This document shows, in pieces, positions 6,417 to 13,169 of a DNA stretch of 16,658 bases; positions within the stretch are counted from its first letter, which is position 1; each line of letters starts with the position of its first letter. The DNA lies in the NCBI GenBank assembly GCA_964498925.1, contig CAZCKD010000069.1, positions 1-16,658 of the forward strand, given 5' to 3'. This DNA comes from Granulosicoccus sp964498925 (GTDB taxonomy: Bacteria; Pseudomonadota; Gammaproteobacteria; Granulosicoccales; Granulosicoccaceae). Position numbers and translations under genes: made by a program. The notes below the pieces were generated by a model that ran no database searches, was not told the origin of the DNA, and saw only the letters and a program-made list of their open reading frames with translations.

Positions 6417-6950
6417 ATGAAAAAAGTAGCCATATTTGGCAATACAGGTGGTGGCAAATCTACGCTTGCGAAGGAGCTTGCGCTAATCACCGGCCTCCCT
6501 TTAATCACTTTAGATAAAATAATGTATAAGCCTGGTGGAGAAAAAATTCCTCATGCTGAATACTTAAACATTCATTCTGACCAGCTAAACGATTCGGAGT
6601 GGATTATAGATGGGTTCGGTTGCGTGCCATCAGCTTGGGAGCGGTTTGCCGTTGCTGATACCCTTGTATATGTCGATCTGCCTTTGCTCATACACCTTTT
6701 TTGGGTAACAAAGCGGTTTATCAAAGGTGGATTCGTTAATCCGGAAGGCTGGCCAGACCGAAGCCCGGTGTTGCGGAGCACCGTAACCAGCTATCGTGTG
6801 CTCTGGTTGTGTCATCGCAAACTTACACCCAGGTATCGGAAGCTCGTGTCTGAGTCTGCTGGCAATAAAACGGTAGTTCACCTTACGTCTTCAAACGCAA
6901 TCCAAGAATATCTAAATGATATGCGCCGGATTAATGTTGGCAATGAGTGA
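6417..6950 (+). CDS. P-loop adenylate-kinase-like NTPase (topology-modulation-protein type)
   Basis: This 177-residue protein opens with a Walker A loop, GNTGGGKST (residues 8-16, Lys14), directly after the first beta strand. It continues with LPLITLDKIMYKPG, EWIIDGFG and LVYVDLPLLIHLFWVTKR, the pattern of small adenylate-kinase-like proteins often named topology modulation protein or FlaR. The phosphate acceptor is not established for this group. The ATG is preceded by AGGAAG at good spacing. The gene lies 45 nt after a strong terminator and has no obvious promoter of its own, which suggests readthrough or attenuation control. It converges with the DMT permease gene, 44 nt apart. Confidence 0.75.
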   Translation: MKKVAIFGNTGGGKSTLAKELALITGLPLITLDKIMYKPGGEKIPHAEYLNIHSDQLNDSEWIIDGFGCVPSAWERFAVADTLVYVDLPLLIHLFWVTKRFIKGGFVNPEGWPDRSPVLRSTVTSYRVLWLCHRKLTPRYRKLVSESAGNKTVVHLTSSNAIQEYLNDMRRINVGNE

Positions 6951-6994
6951 TTGCAGTGGCGTGCTAGATAAAAAACAGGTAGTTTGTTCGATTG

Positions 6995-7828
6995 TTAACT
7001 TGCCGCGTACAGCAGTAAAATTGCCGCAGCTGCAGCACAAAGACTGAGCTTAGTAGCGGTAGAGGGGCGTTCACCAAAAAAGACGATGGCTGTGAGTGTT
7101 GATGCCATAACAATGCCGAAATTATTTAATGGGAATACGATGGAGCTTTCCCAGCCCGGTTGTGCTAGCGCTTTCAATACGAAATATACCGTGCCTAAGT
7201 TTGCCAACCCGAGCACTACACCGCTATATACGCTTATGCGATTGATGATTTGGTTGGGTAGTAACATGTGATGGATGCTTGCAGTAATAAACGCGAATCC
7301 GAATATGGTTATTACAAAGCCTGGAAACTGTGCGTCTGTGAGCCCCCAAATTTGAAAGAGCTTAAAGCTGGCATCGATCAACCCTGTGCACAAGAACACT
7401 AGCAACGGAAGAATCCATGTAGCCACCTTGATGTGAGTTCCAGCAGCCAGAAAGACAGATAAAATGCCGAAGAATAATCCACCGACTTTAAGAATGCTAG
7501 TCGACTCCCCGAGCGCGATTATTCCAATGAGTGTCGGTATGACAACACTCATTTTAGTGGCAATACTCGCAACAGTGATGCCAGCAAGTTGTGTCGTCAG
7601 CGCCATCATACGAAATACAAGATAGAAACCCACACCCTCAAAAGCGGCGGGCCAGAACCATCCCTGAGAACTCAGATGCCAGTCAACATCAAAAAGGATA
7701 ACACCGGCAGCAGCCGATGCTAGGTAGCTAACCATGATGGCATGACGGGTTACCGCCTTATGCTGCATCCATCGAAACAGTGCGAGAATCAGTGTGGATG
7801 CAAATATGCTGGCAAGTATGTAGCCCAT
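6995..7828 (-). CDS. DMT/EamA-like membrane transporter
   Basis: This 277-residue protein has about ten predicted membrane helices in two five-helix halves. The second half ends with FFGERPSTATKLSLCAAAAAILLLY, and the first half carries the equivalent IIALGESTSILKVGGLFFGI. This repeat, with a GE motif before the last helix of each half, is typical of the drug/metabolite transporter superfamily. The substrate is unknown; exporters of amino acids or small metabolites are common in this group. GAGAGCGGA precedes the ATG. The gene is divergent from a small cupin gene, with an inverted repeat in the shared 113-nt spacer. Confidence 0.72.
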   Translation of the reverse strand: MGYILASIFASTLILALFRWMQHKAVTRHAIMVSYLASAAAGVILFDVDWHLSSQGWFWPAAFEGVGFYLVFRMMALTTQLAGITVASIATKMSVVIPTLIGIIALGESTSILKVGGLFFGILSVFLAAGTHIKVATWILPLLVFLCTGLIDASFKLFQIWGLTDAQFPGFVITIFGFAFITASIHHMLLPNQIINRISVYSGVVLGLANLGTVYFVLKALAQPGWESSIVFPLNNFGIVMASTLTAIVFFGERPSTATKLSLCAAAAAILLLYAAS

Positions 7829-7886
7829 TCCGCTCTCAAAAATAGATGGCTGAATTTATTTTACTGATAGACTGCTTCTGCAACCT

Positions 7887-7909
7887 AGCAAATTGCAGAG
7901 ATATTTGCT
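7887..7909. promoter_or_regulatory. operator-like inverted repeat in the DMT/cupin divergent spacer
   Basis: AGCAAAT (7887-7893) and ATTTGCT (7903-7909) form a perfect 7-bp inverted repeat with a 9-nt spacer. A TTGACA hexamer (7917-7922) follows, pointing toward the cupin gene, though a good -10 at the right spacing is not evident. Confidence 0.35.
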
Positions 7910-7941
7910 GATTGCATTGACACTTGTTTATATCCAAAGTT

Positions 7942-8283
7942 ATGAGTACTGTAAGCAAAAAGTCTGCTGAACATTACCGCTGGGGAAGTGGCTGCGATGG
8001 GTGGCATCTTCTCAAAACCGATCAACTCAGCGTGATTGAAGAGTCAATGCCCGCTGGTTGTTGCGAAAACCGTCACTTTCATCAAAAGGCACAACAATTT
8101 TTTTACGTGCTGTCAGGGTCGCTTGTCATTGAGACTAACGGCACCGATCATGAAATTGTCGAAGGGGCCGCATTTCATGTTGCTGCGGGCATGCAGCATC
8201 AGGTTTTTAACCGTAGCGATGAGGTCGCAAAGTTTCTGGTGATATCTAACCCAAAAAGTCATGGAGATAGAATTGAAGCTTAG
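7942..8283 (+). CDS. small single-domain cupin protein
   Basis: This 113-residue protein is one cupin barrel. Motif 1 is NRHFHQKAQQFFYVLSGSL (about residues 43-61), with metal ligands H45 and H47 and a glutamine (Q51) where glutamate is usual. Motif 2, AAGMQHQVFN (81-90), supplies H86. Such proteins bind a metal and may act as a small enzyme or a ligand sensor; no substrate can be named. ATG 7942 is preferred over a TTG 18 nt upstream because homologous sequence begins around the later residue. No Shine-Dalgarno sequence is present. The gene is divergent from the DMT transporter gene. Confidence 0.78.
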   Translation: MSTVSKKSAEHYRWGSGCDGWHLLKTDQLSVIEESMPAGCCENRHFHQKAQQFFYVLSGSLVIETNGTDHEIVEGAAFHVAAGMQHQVFNRSDEVAKFLVISNPKSHGDRIEA

Positions 8284-8337
8284 ATTGCCGTTGTTTATGA
8301 CTTTTAAAATTTGTGTCCTTCAATTACTGGGAGTGTC

Positions 8338-8709
8338 ATGACATACGACGAATTCAACCGATTCTGTAAATCATTAAAAGGGACTGCGTATATATGCCAG
8401 TGGGGTGGCTCACACGTTTGGAAAGTCGGTGGGAAGGTCTTCGCTATCGGCGGCTGGGAGAACGACGCCGGTCCAGCTATAAGTTTTAAAACGACAGAAG
8501 CAGATTTCTCTTTTATGCAAGATGAGGCTGGATGTCGTGGCGCACCGTACATGGCTTCACGCGGCATGAAGTGGGTTCAGGTCTATGATATGAATGGTTT
8601 CGAAAACGCTGAGCTCGAAGGCTATTTGCGCCATTCTCACAGATTAGTCAGTGAGGGGCTGACTAAGAAAATACAACGAGAGCTTGGATTGCTGGATGTC
8701 GAAAGCTGA
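8338..8709 (+). CDS. YjbR/MmcQ-family protein
   Basis: This 123-residue protein has the YjbR/MmcQ (CyaY-like fold) pattern. It begins MTYDEFNRFCKSLKGT, has the WKVGGKVFAIGG strand pair (28-39), then FMQDEAGCRGAPYMASRGMKWVQVYD (59-84), and a helical C-terminus. Family members are proposed to bind DNA, but no confirmed activity is known. The ATG at 8338 is chosen over an upstream TTG because GGGAG lies 6 nt before it and the family begins here. It is 54 nt from the cupin gene and 27 nt before a small membrane-protein gene, so the three may form one transcript. Confidence 0.8.
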   Translation: MTYDEFNRFCKSLKGTAYICQWGGSHVWKVGGKVFAIGGWENDAGPAISFKTTEADFSFMQDEAGCRGAPYMASRGMKWVQVYDMNGFENAELEGYLRHSHRLVSEGLTKKIQRELGLLDVES

Positions 8710-8736
8710 AAAAATCCTTCTCTTATCCAGAGTAGA

Positions 8737-9138
8737 ATGATGCTTTATCTATTTATTAAGTCACTGCATATTCTTGCTGCCATACTTTGGATTGGCGCCT
8801 TGTGTCTTCTATGCTTTGTCACATCCAATAGCAGCATGAATGCAGCGCAGATGAAAGTGGCTACTCGCATAACGGAAGCTTCAATTGGATTTACTTGGTT
8901 GGCAGGCGGAATATTGGTTTTTATGGGTGGTTGGTATGCCTCTTCCTGGTGGCAAATAAAAGTTGCGGTGGTGGTGGCAATAAGTGCTATCCATACCATC
9001 CTGCATAGGCGCTGGAAAACAGAAAGTGAAAATGGAGTCAGCACAAATCCGGCGGTGCCCTATGTTGTCTTAGCGCTTACGTTTGTTGTTGTATTACTGG
9101 TGATTTTTAAAATGCCAACGGCTCGCCCATTCGAATAG
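8737..9138 (+). CDS. HemJ/CopD-like four-helix membrane protein
   Basis: This 133-residue protein has four predicted membrane helices at about residues 4-27, 47-65, 71-87 and 110-126. Helix 1 carries KSLHILAAILWIGAL, and helix 3 is introduced by WWQIKVAVVVAISAIH. This LH..W and K...H arrangement resembles HemJ-type protoporphyrinogen oxidases and CopD-like domains, which use such histidines for heme or metal. Clear HemJ identity cannot be claimed, because the protein is shorter and lacks some of the usual loop sequence. The 3' end overlaps the convergent LacI-type regulator gene by 32 nt. There is only a weak AGAG ribosome site. Confidence 0.6.
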   Translation: MMLYLFIKSLHILAAILWIGALCLLCFVTSNSSMNAAQMKVATRITEASIGFTWLAGGILVFMGGWYASSWWQIKVAVVVAISAIHTILHRRWKTESENGVSTNPAVPYVVLALTFVVVLLVIFKMPTARPFE

Positions 9139-10132
9139 ACGGTATGAACTGTTTTTCTTTTGGGCCGCTCTCTTCATCTGAATCAGCACCGTTTAACAGA
9201 AGCTTGACGGCCGCTTGCCCAATCTCTCGTCGCGGTGTATGTGATGTGCCAATGGGGACCGGCAAATCCTTCAAGATCTCAAGTCCATTAAAGCCGACAA
9301 GGGTTAACTTGCTGCCAACTTCAATGCCTGAAGCGATGCAGTGCATTGCGCCACCTGTTGCCATATCATCGTTTGAGAAATAGATACAATCGAGCGTTGG
9401 TTGTTCATCAAGGAGTTGCTGTGTCATCGCGCGCCCTTTGGCTATTGATGTTCCCACTTCTCCAATTTTTCGACCAAGTAGAGACAGCCCATACTTCTTA
9501 AGTTCTGCCTCAAAACCGGCGAGGCGCTTACCTGCACGTTTATCTCTAACAATGTCATTTCCGACATAGCCAAATCGGCGACGTCCGGATTTGATTAAAT
9601 GCTTCGCCATAGAGGCGCCGGCTTGTATTTGTGAGAAACCGACGCAGCGGTCAATCGGCGTTCCGTCGCAATCCATTATCTGCACAACCGGTACATCGCA
9701 TGTGCGCAGAATGGACTGTGTTTTTTCCGGTTGATCGAGTCCAGTAATGATGATGCCGGTAGGGTTCCAGGACAACATGGCTCGGACAATGTCGTGTTCC
9801 TTCTCCAGGCTGTAGTCAGTGACACCGAAAAACGGCTGTATACCGGTACCGTCCAAGGCTTCAGCTATCCCCGTAACAACTTCCGCAAAGACAATATTTT
9901 CGAGAGAGGGGACGACCACGCCCACCAGAGAGGATTGTTGGCCAGAAAGCGACGAGGCCACGTGGTTGCCTACGTAGCCAATTTCAAGAGCCTTCTGGTT
10001 AACCTTTTCGACATTGGCCGCAGATACGTCCGCTGCTCCTCGCAGCGCACGTGAGGCAGTCATTGTGCTCACACCCGCTGCCGCAGCTACGTCAGCGAGC
10101 GTTGGTCGTTTCTTTTTGGAATGGGAGCTCAC
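9107..10132 (-). CDS. LacI-family regulator, GntR/IdnR-like, of the acid-sugar operon
   Basis: This 341-residue regulator has an N-terminal helix-turn-helix (residues 11-31, PTLADVAAAAGVSTMTASRALRG split by the turn at VS) and a periplasmic-binding-protein-like effector domain from about residue 68 (LVGVVVPSLEN) to the end. The recognition helix starts T-M, as in GntR-type members, which often sense sugar acids. The start codon is GTG (10132-10130), with little Shine-Dalgarno sequence. The gene is divergent from the dehydrogenase-kinase-decarboxylase operon, and a LacI-type operator lies between them. It probably represses that operon until a sugar acid binds. Its stop overlaps the neighbouring membrane-protein gene. 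Confidence 0.87.
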   Translation of the reverse strand: MSSHSKKKRPTLADVAAAAGVSTMTASRALRGAADVSAANVEKVNQKALEIGYVGNHVASSLSGQQSSLVGVVVPSLENIVFAEVVTGIAEALDGTGIQPFFGVTDYSLEKEHDIVRAMLSWNPTGIIITGLDQPEKTQSILRTCDVPVVQIMDCDGTPIDRCVGFSQIQAGASMAKHLIKSGRRRFGYVGNDIVRDKRAGKRLAGFEAELKKYGLSLLGRKIGEVGTSIAKGRAMTQQLLDEQPTLDCIYFSNDDMATGGAMHCIASGIEVGSKLTLVGFNGLEILKDLPVPIGTSHTPRREIGQAAVKLLLNGADSDEESGPKEKQFIPSIRMGEPLAF

Positions 10133-10180
10133 TCTATTTATTTGAGTTTAATCAAGCTTTTATGGTACCTTAGCGTAAAA

Positions 10181-10196
10181 CCGGTATCGGTAACAG
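10181..10196. promoter_or_regulatory. LacI-type operator in the divergent promoter
   Basis: CCGGTATC-GGTAACAG is an imperfect dyad centred on CG, with outer half-sites CCGGTATC and, on the other strand, CTGTTACC (5 of 8 matching). A central CG and TACC/GGTA arms are typical of LacI-family and especially GntR/IdnR-like operators. It lies directly upstream of a TAGAAT -10 box (10197-10202) facing the dehydrogenase gene, so binding would block that promoter. No good -35 box is visible. Confidence 0.5.
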
Positions 10197-10202
10197 TAGA
10201 AT
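10197..10202 (+). promoter_or_regulatory. -10 element of the acid-sugar operon promoter
   Basis: TAGAAT matches TATAAT at 5 of 6 positions. The predicted start, at about 10209, leaves only about 10 nt before the ATG at 10219, consistent with the absence of a Shine-Dalgarno sequence. Confidence 0.4.
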
Positions 10203-10218
10203 ATTCCTGTCCCCGTTT

Positions 10219-11118
10219 ATGGCCACAATATCTGCAGCAGTAGTAGGACTAGGTTCGATGGGCTATGGAATTGCCCAGTCTTGCGTGCGAGGTCAGATCT
10301 CCACCTATGGAGTGGATGTCGCGACAGAGCGCATGACTCAGTTCGTGCAAGAGGGCGGGGAGAGTGGTTCGATCAATGATGCCGTCGCGTTCCTAGATGC
10401 AGTCGTTATTGCCGTGCTTAATGCGGAGCAAACCGAATCTGTTCTTTTCGGCGCAGATGCATTAGTGCCACGGCTTAAAAAAGGAGCTGTGGTGATTTCC
10501 TGCGCCACCGTTCCTCCTGAATTTGCTGTCTCAATGGAAACCGCTTGTGCAGCACATGATATTCACTACCTGGATGCACCTATTTCCGGTGGGTCGGTAA
10601 AGGCTGCAAACGGTCAGTTGACCATCATGGCTTCCGGAACACAAAAAACCTTTGAGGCTGCCCGGCCGGTACTCGATGCTGTCGCTGAAAAAGTATTTGA
10701 GCTTGGGGACAAAGCAGGACCTGGCTCAGCCATGAAGGCGGTTAATCAGTTATTGGCAGGTGTCCATATTGCGAGCATGGCAGAAGCCCTCACGTTTGGA
10801 ATGACGCAGGGTGTCACACCTGAAAAATTCCTGGAAGTCATCCCTGAATGTGCCGGCACTAGTTGGATGCTTGAAAATCGAGCCCCACACGTCGTTGAAG
10901 GTGATTATTCGCCACACAGCCAAGTGAATATTTGGCTTAAAGATTTGGGCATTGTTCTCGATATTGCGAAGTCCTCAAAATTCAGTGCGCCGATTACTGC
11001 CGCTGCGCTGCAGCAGTATATTGTCGCTGCTGGGCAAGGCTTGGGTCTTGAAGACGACGCAGCTATCGCCAAAGTGTATGCCCGTAATGTCGGCATATCC
11101 CTGCCGGGAGACGACTAA
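10219..11118 (+). CDS. ltnD: L-threonate-dehydrogenase-like beta-hydroxyacid dehydrogenase
   Basis: This 299-residue member of the 3-hydroxyisobutyrate dehydrogenase family is of full length. It has the N-terminal NAD-binding GLGSMG (10-15), the substrate loop DAPISGG (119-125) and the catalytic lysine in GPGSAMKAVNQLL (Lys173, with Asn176). Because it is followed with overlapping stops and starts by a DUF1537 kinase and an aldolase-fold decarboxylase, it is best read as the first enzyme of four-carbon acid-sugar catabolism. That enzyme oxidises L-threonate (or D-erythronate) at C2 to 2-oxo-tetronate with NAD. The exact stereochemistry cannot be read from sequence. TAATG overlaps the kinase start. 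A LacI-type operator sits upstream. Confidence 0.8.
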   Translation: MATISAAVVGLGSMGYGIAQSCVRGQISTYGVDVATERMTQFVQEGGESGSINDAVAFLDAVVIAVLNAEQTESVLFGADALVPRLKKGAVVISCATVPPEFAVSMETACAAHDIHYLDAPISGGSVKAANGQLTIMASGTQKTFEAARPVLDAVAEKVFELGDKAGPGSAMKAVNQLLAGVHIASMAEALTFGMTQGVTPEKFLEVIPECAGTSWMLENRAPHVVEGDYSPHSQVNIWLKDLGIVLDIAKSSKFSAPITAAALQQYIVAAGQGLGLEDDAAIAKVYARNVGISLPGDD

Positions 11119-12359
11119 TGTTGCTCGGCTGCATAGCTGATGACTTCACCGGCTCCAGTGATCTTGCCAATACGCTCGCCAAGGGCGGCATGCGCACAGT
11201 TCAATACACGGGTGTGCCGACATCACGTGCAGCTGAGGATGTCGAAGCTGGCGTCGTTGCTCTAAAGACGCGTTCGGTATCTGCTTCAGAAGCTGTAGAG
11301 AAGTCACTCGCCGCTTTCGAATGGCTTCGAGATCAAGGATGCCAGCAATTTTTCTTCAAATACTGTTCAACGTTCGACTCAACAGCTCAGGGAAATATCG
11401 GCCCGGTTGCCGATGCCTTAGCCGATGCGCTAAACGCCCATAAGGTTGTCGTTTGTCCTGCGTTCCCGGGTACCGGGCGCACCGTCTATCAAGGGCATTT
11501 GTTCGTCAAAGACAGCCTTTTAAACGAATCCGGCATGCAGGATCACCCGATCACTCCCATGAAGGATGCTGACCTGCGCCGAGTGATGGCAGCGCAAACC
11601 AAACACACCGTTGGTCATATCTCGGTTGATGACGTATTTGCCGGCGAAGCTCAGATACGATCGGCATTCGATAGAGAGAATGCTCATGGACACAGGTACA
11701 TCATTGCGGACGCTGTGCGTGATGAAGATCTCCATAACATTGGTAAAGCGTTAAAAGAATTGCCACTGGTGACGGGTGGATCAGGGATGGCGATTGGATT
11801 GCCGGCAAACTTTGGTTGTGACAAATCCACGTTAAGTTGGTCTGGTGAGGCAGAGGGTAAAGCTATCGTGCTGGCTGGATCCTGCTCAACCACCACGAGA
11901 CGACAAGTCGATTTTCATGCTAAGCAGAATCCAGTGAGAGCCATCTCAGCACAGGATGTTTTGGAAGGTGAAGAATCTGCCGAGAATATCGTGAGCTGGT
12001 TGATAAGTGAGGGCGGATTGCCCTTGTTGTACAGTTCGGCTGAACCGGAAGAAGTCGCTGCTGCTCAGGCTAAATACGGGCTGGAGCGCACATCGAGCGC
12101 ACTCGAGCAATTCTTCGCAGAGGTTGCCAGTCTTGCGATTGACAGAGGCGTGACCCGGCTGATTTGTGCGGGCGGTGAGACGTCCAGCGCTATTGTTGAA
12201 AAACTGAATATTGAGGAGTTGCAAATCGGACCGGAGATTGACCCCGGCGTACCTGCGCTCAGAGCCAAAGAGAATTTGGTGTTATCCCTTAAGTCTGGAA
12301 ACTTCGGGGCAGACGACTTTTTCGAAAAAACGAACAGAATTCTGTCGGGTGCGCCATGA
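11118..12359 (+). CDS. otnK: DUF1537 four-carbon acid-sugar kinase (3-oxo-tetronate kinase)
   Basis: This 413-residue protein shows both DUF1537 domains. The N-terminal substrate domain has ADDFTGSSDLA (7-17) and KYCSTFDST (81-89). The C-terminal ATP domain has GGSGMA (220-225), LAGSCSTTTRRQ (252-263), ICAGGETS (349-356) and LKSGNFGADDFF (391-402). The family phosphorylates 3-oxo-tetronate (and related acids) at O4 with ATP. Here it is sandwiched between an LtnD-like dehydrogenase and an OtnC-like decarboxylase, with 1-nt and 4-nt overlaps, the arrangement known for L-threonate and D-erythronate operons. The start ATG is fixed by the TAATG overlap. No key motif looks damaged. Confidence 0.88.
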   Translation: MLLGCIADDFTGSSDLANTLAKGGMRTVQYTGVPTSRAAEDVEAGVVALKTRSVSASEAVEKSLAAFEWLRDQGCQQFFFKYCSTFDSTAQGNIGPVADALADALNAHKVVVCPAFPGTGRTVYQGHLFVKDSLLNESGMQDHPITPMKDADLRRVMAAQTKHTVGHISVDDVFAGEAQIRSAFDRENAHGHRYIIADAVRDEDLHNIGKALKELPLVTGGSGMAIGLPANFGCDKSTLSWSGEAEGKAIVLAGSCSTTTRRQVDFHAKQNPVRAISAQDVLEGEESAENIVSWLISEGGLPLLYSSAEPEEVAAAQAKYGLERTSSALEQFFAEVASLAIDRGVTRLICAGGETSSAIVEKLNIEELQIGPEIDPGVPALRAKENLVLSLKSGNFGADDFFEKTNRILSGAP

Positions 12360-13000
12360 CAGAATCTGCCTTGCGAGAACAGATTTGCGAGTTAGCAAAG
12401 TCGTTGTACGACAGGCAGCTGACGCACGGAAGTACCGGAAATATATCTGCAAGGACAGAGGATGGGGGCTTGTTGGTGTCGCCGACAGGGACGAGTTTTG
12501 GCAGGCTCGATCCGTCAAAACTCAGCCGTTTCGATGCTAATGGTGTATTGGTGAGTGGTGACAAGCCAACCAAAGAGATGCCACTACACTCGGCGTTCTA
12601 CCACACCCGCAGCACGGCTGGTGCTGTGGTGCATCTGCATTCCACCCACTCGGTAGCGTGGTCGATGATGCCAGAGGCAGACGAAGATAATTTCCTACCG
12701 CCTTCAACACCTTACGCCATCATGAAGCTTGGCAGAGTGAAGCTTCTGCCGTTTTTTCTTCCAGGTGACCCAGCCATAGGGGAAGCTGTTCGTGGCCTTG
12801 CCGGTAAACGAAGCGCTGTGATGTTGGCCAATCATGGCCCTGTTGTGGCCGGAAAAGACGTAGAAGCGGCTTGTTATGCCGTTGAAGAATTAGAGGAAAG
12901 TGCGCGACTCGCTATGCTGTTGCGTGGGATTGATGCGAAGTATTTGACAGATGACCAAGTTGGCCAGGTAGTGTCGAGATTCAATGTCGAATGGGGTTAA
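12356..13000 (+). CDS. otnC: class II aldolase-fold 3-oxo-tetronate 4-phosphate decarboxylase
   Basis: This 214-residue class II aldolase/adducin-domain protein has the phosphate-binding GSTGNIS (25-31), a catalytic-position glutamate in TKEMPLH (Glu74), and zinc ligands H93 and H95 (HLHS) with H160 (ANHGPV). In this context it should decarboxylate 3-oxo-tetronate 4-phosphate to dihydroxyacetone phosphate and CO2, rather than act as a fuculose-phosphate-type aldolase. Its ATG overlaps the kinase stop (ATGA), implying translational coupling. The stop codon lies inside the proposed dctP promoter. The isomerase OtnI, needed between the dehydrogenase and the kinase, is not found in this window. 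Confidence 0.85.
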   Translation: MTESALREQICELAKSLYDRQLTHGSTGNISARTEDGGLLVSPTGTSFGRLDPSKLSRFDANGVLVSGDKPTKEMPLHSAFYHTRSTAGAVVHLHSTHSVAWSMMPEADEDNFLPPSTPYAIMKLGRVKLLPFFLPGDPAIGEAVRGLAGKRSAVMLANHGPVVAGKDVEAACYAVEELEESARLAMLLRGIDAKYLTDDQVGQVVSRFNVEWG

Positions 13001-13024
13001 CACGTTAATTAGGGTCAACATAAT
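12997..13024 (+). promoter_or_regulatory. sigma70-like promoter of the TRAP dctP gene
   Basis: TTAACA (12997-13002) and CATAAT (13019-13024) each match consensus at 5 of 6 positions, with a 16-nt spacer. The -35 box covers the otnC stop codon. The predicted start is near 13031, giving a leader of about 139 nt before the dctP ATG. Confidence 0.45.
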
Positions 13025-13030
13025 AGTGAT

Positions 13031-13044
13031 CAATTGCGCAATTG
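13031..13044. promoter_or_regulatory. perfect 14-bp palindrome at the dctP transcription start
   Basis: CAATTGCGCAATTG reads the same on both strands and is centred on CG, as LacI-family operators are. It sits at the predicted +1 of dctP. Its arms differ from the operator at 10181-10196, so a different regulator, or a second binding mode, is possible. Confidence 0.45.
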
Positions 13045-13169
13045 CGCCCGCACTTTTTAGAAATTTCGATTCTCGAGCTTTTGAAAGTAATGTAAGCTCT
13101 GGAAGCGGGAGGGTTTTGGTGATTTACCAAGATCGCCAAATATTAAAATAAAACTTTTAGGAGAGATAA

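Noticed and set aside
7924..7941. Upstream TTG start for the cupin gene
   Set aside because: It lies beside the TTGACA hexamer with no ribosome site, and ATG 7942 fits the domain start.
8311..8337. Upstream TTG start for the YjbR gene
   Set aside because: ATG 8338 has GGGAG at good spacing and matches the usual family N-terminus.
3960..9138. A full integron cassette array
   Set aside because: Only one attC-like element was found. Several neighbours are too close to fit an attC (GNAT-GFA 19 nt, YjbR to the membrane protein 27 nt), and two genes are reversed.
10219..13000. Reading the dehydrogenase as a sulfolactaldehyde reductase linked to the sulfonate genes
   Set aside because: YihU-type reductases share the family, but the overlapping DUF1537 kinase and decarboxylase fit C4 sugar acids far better.
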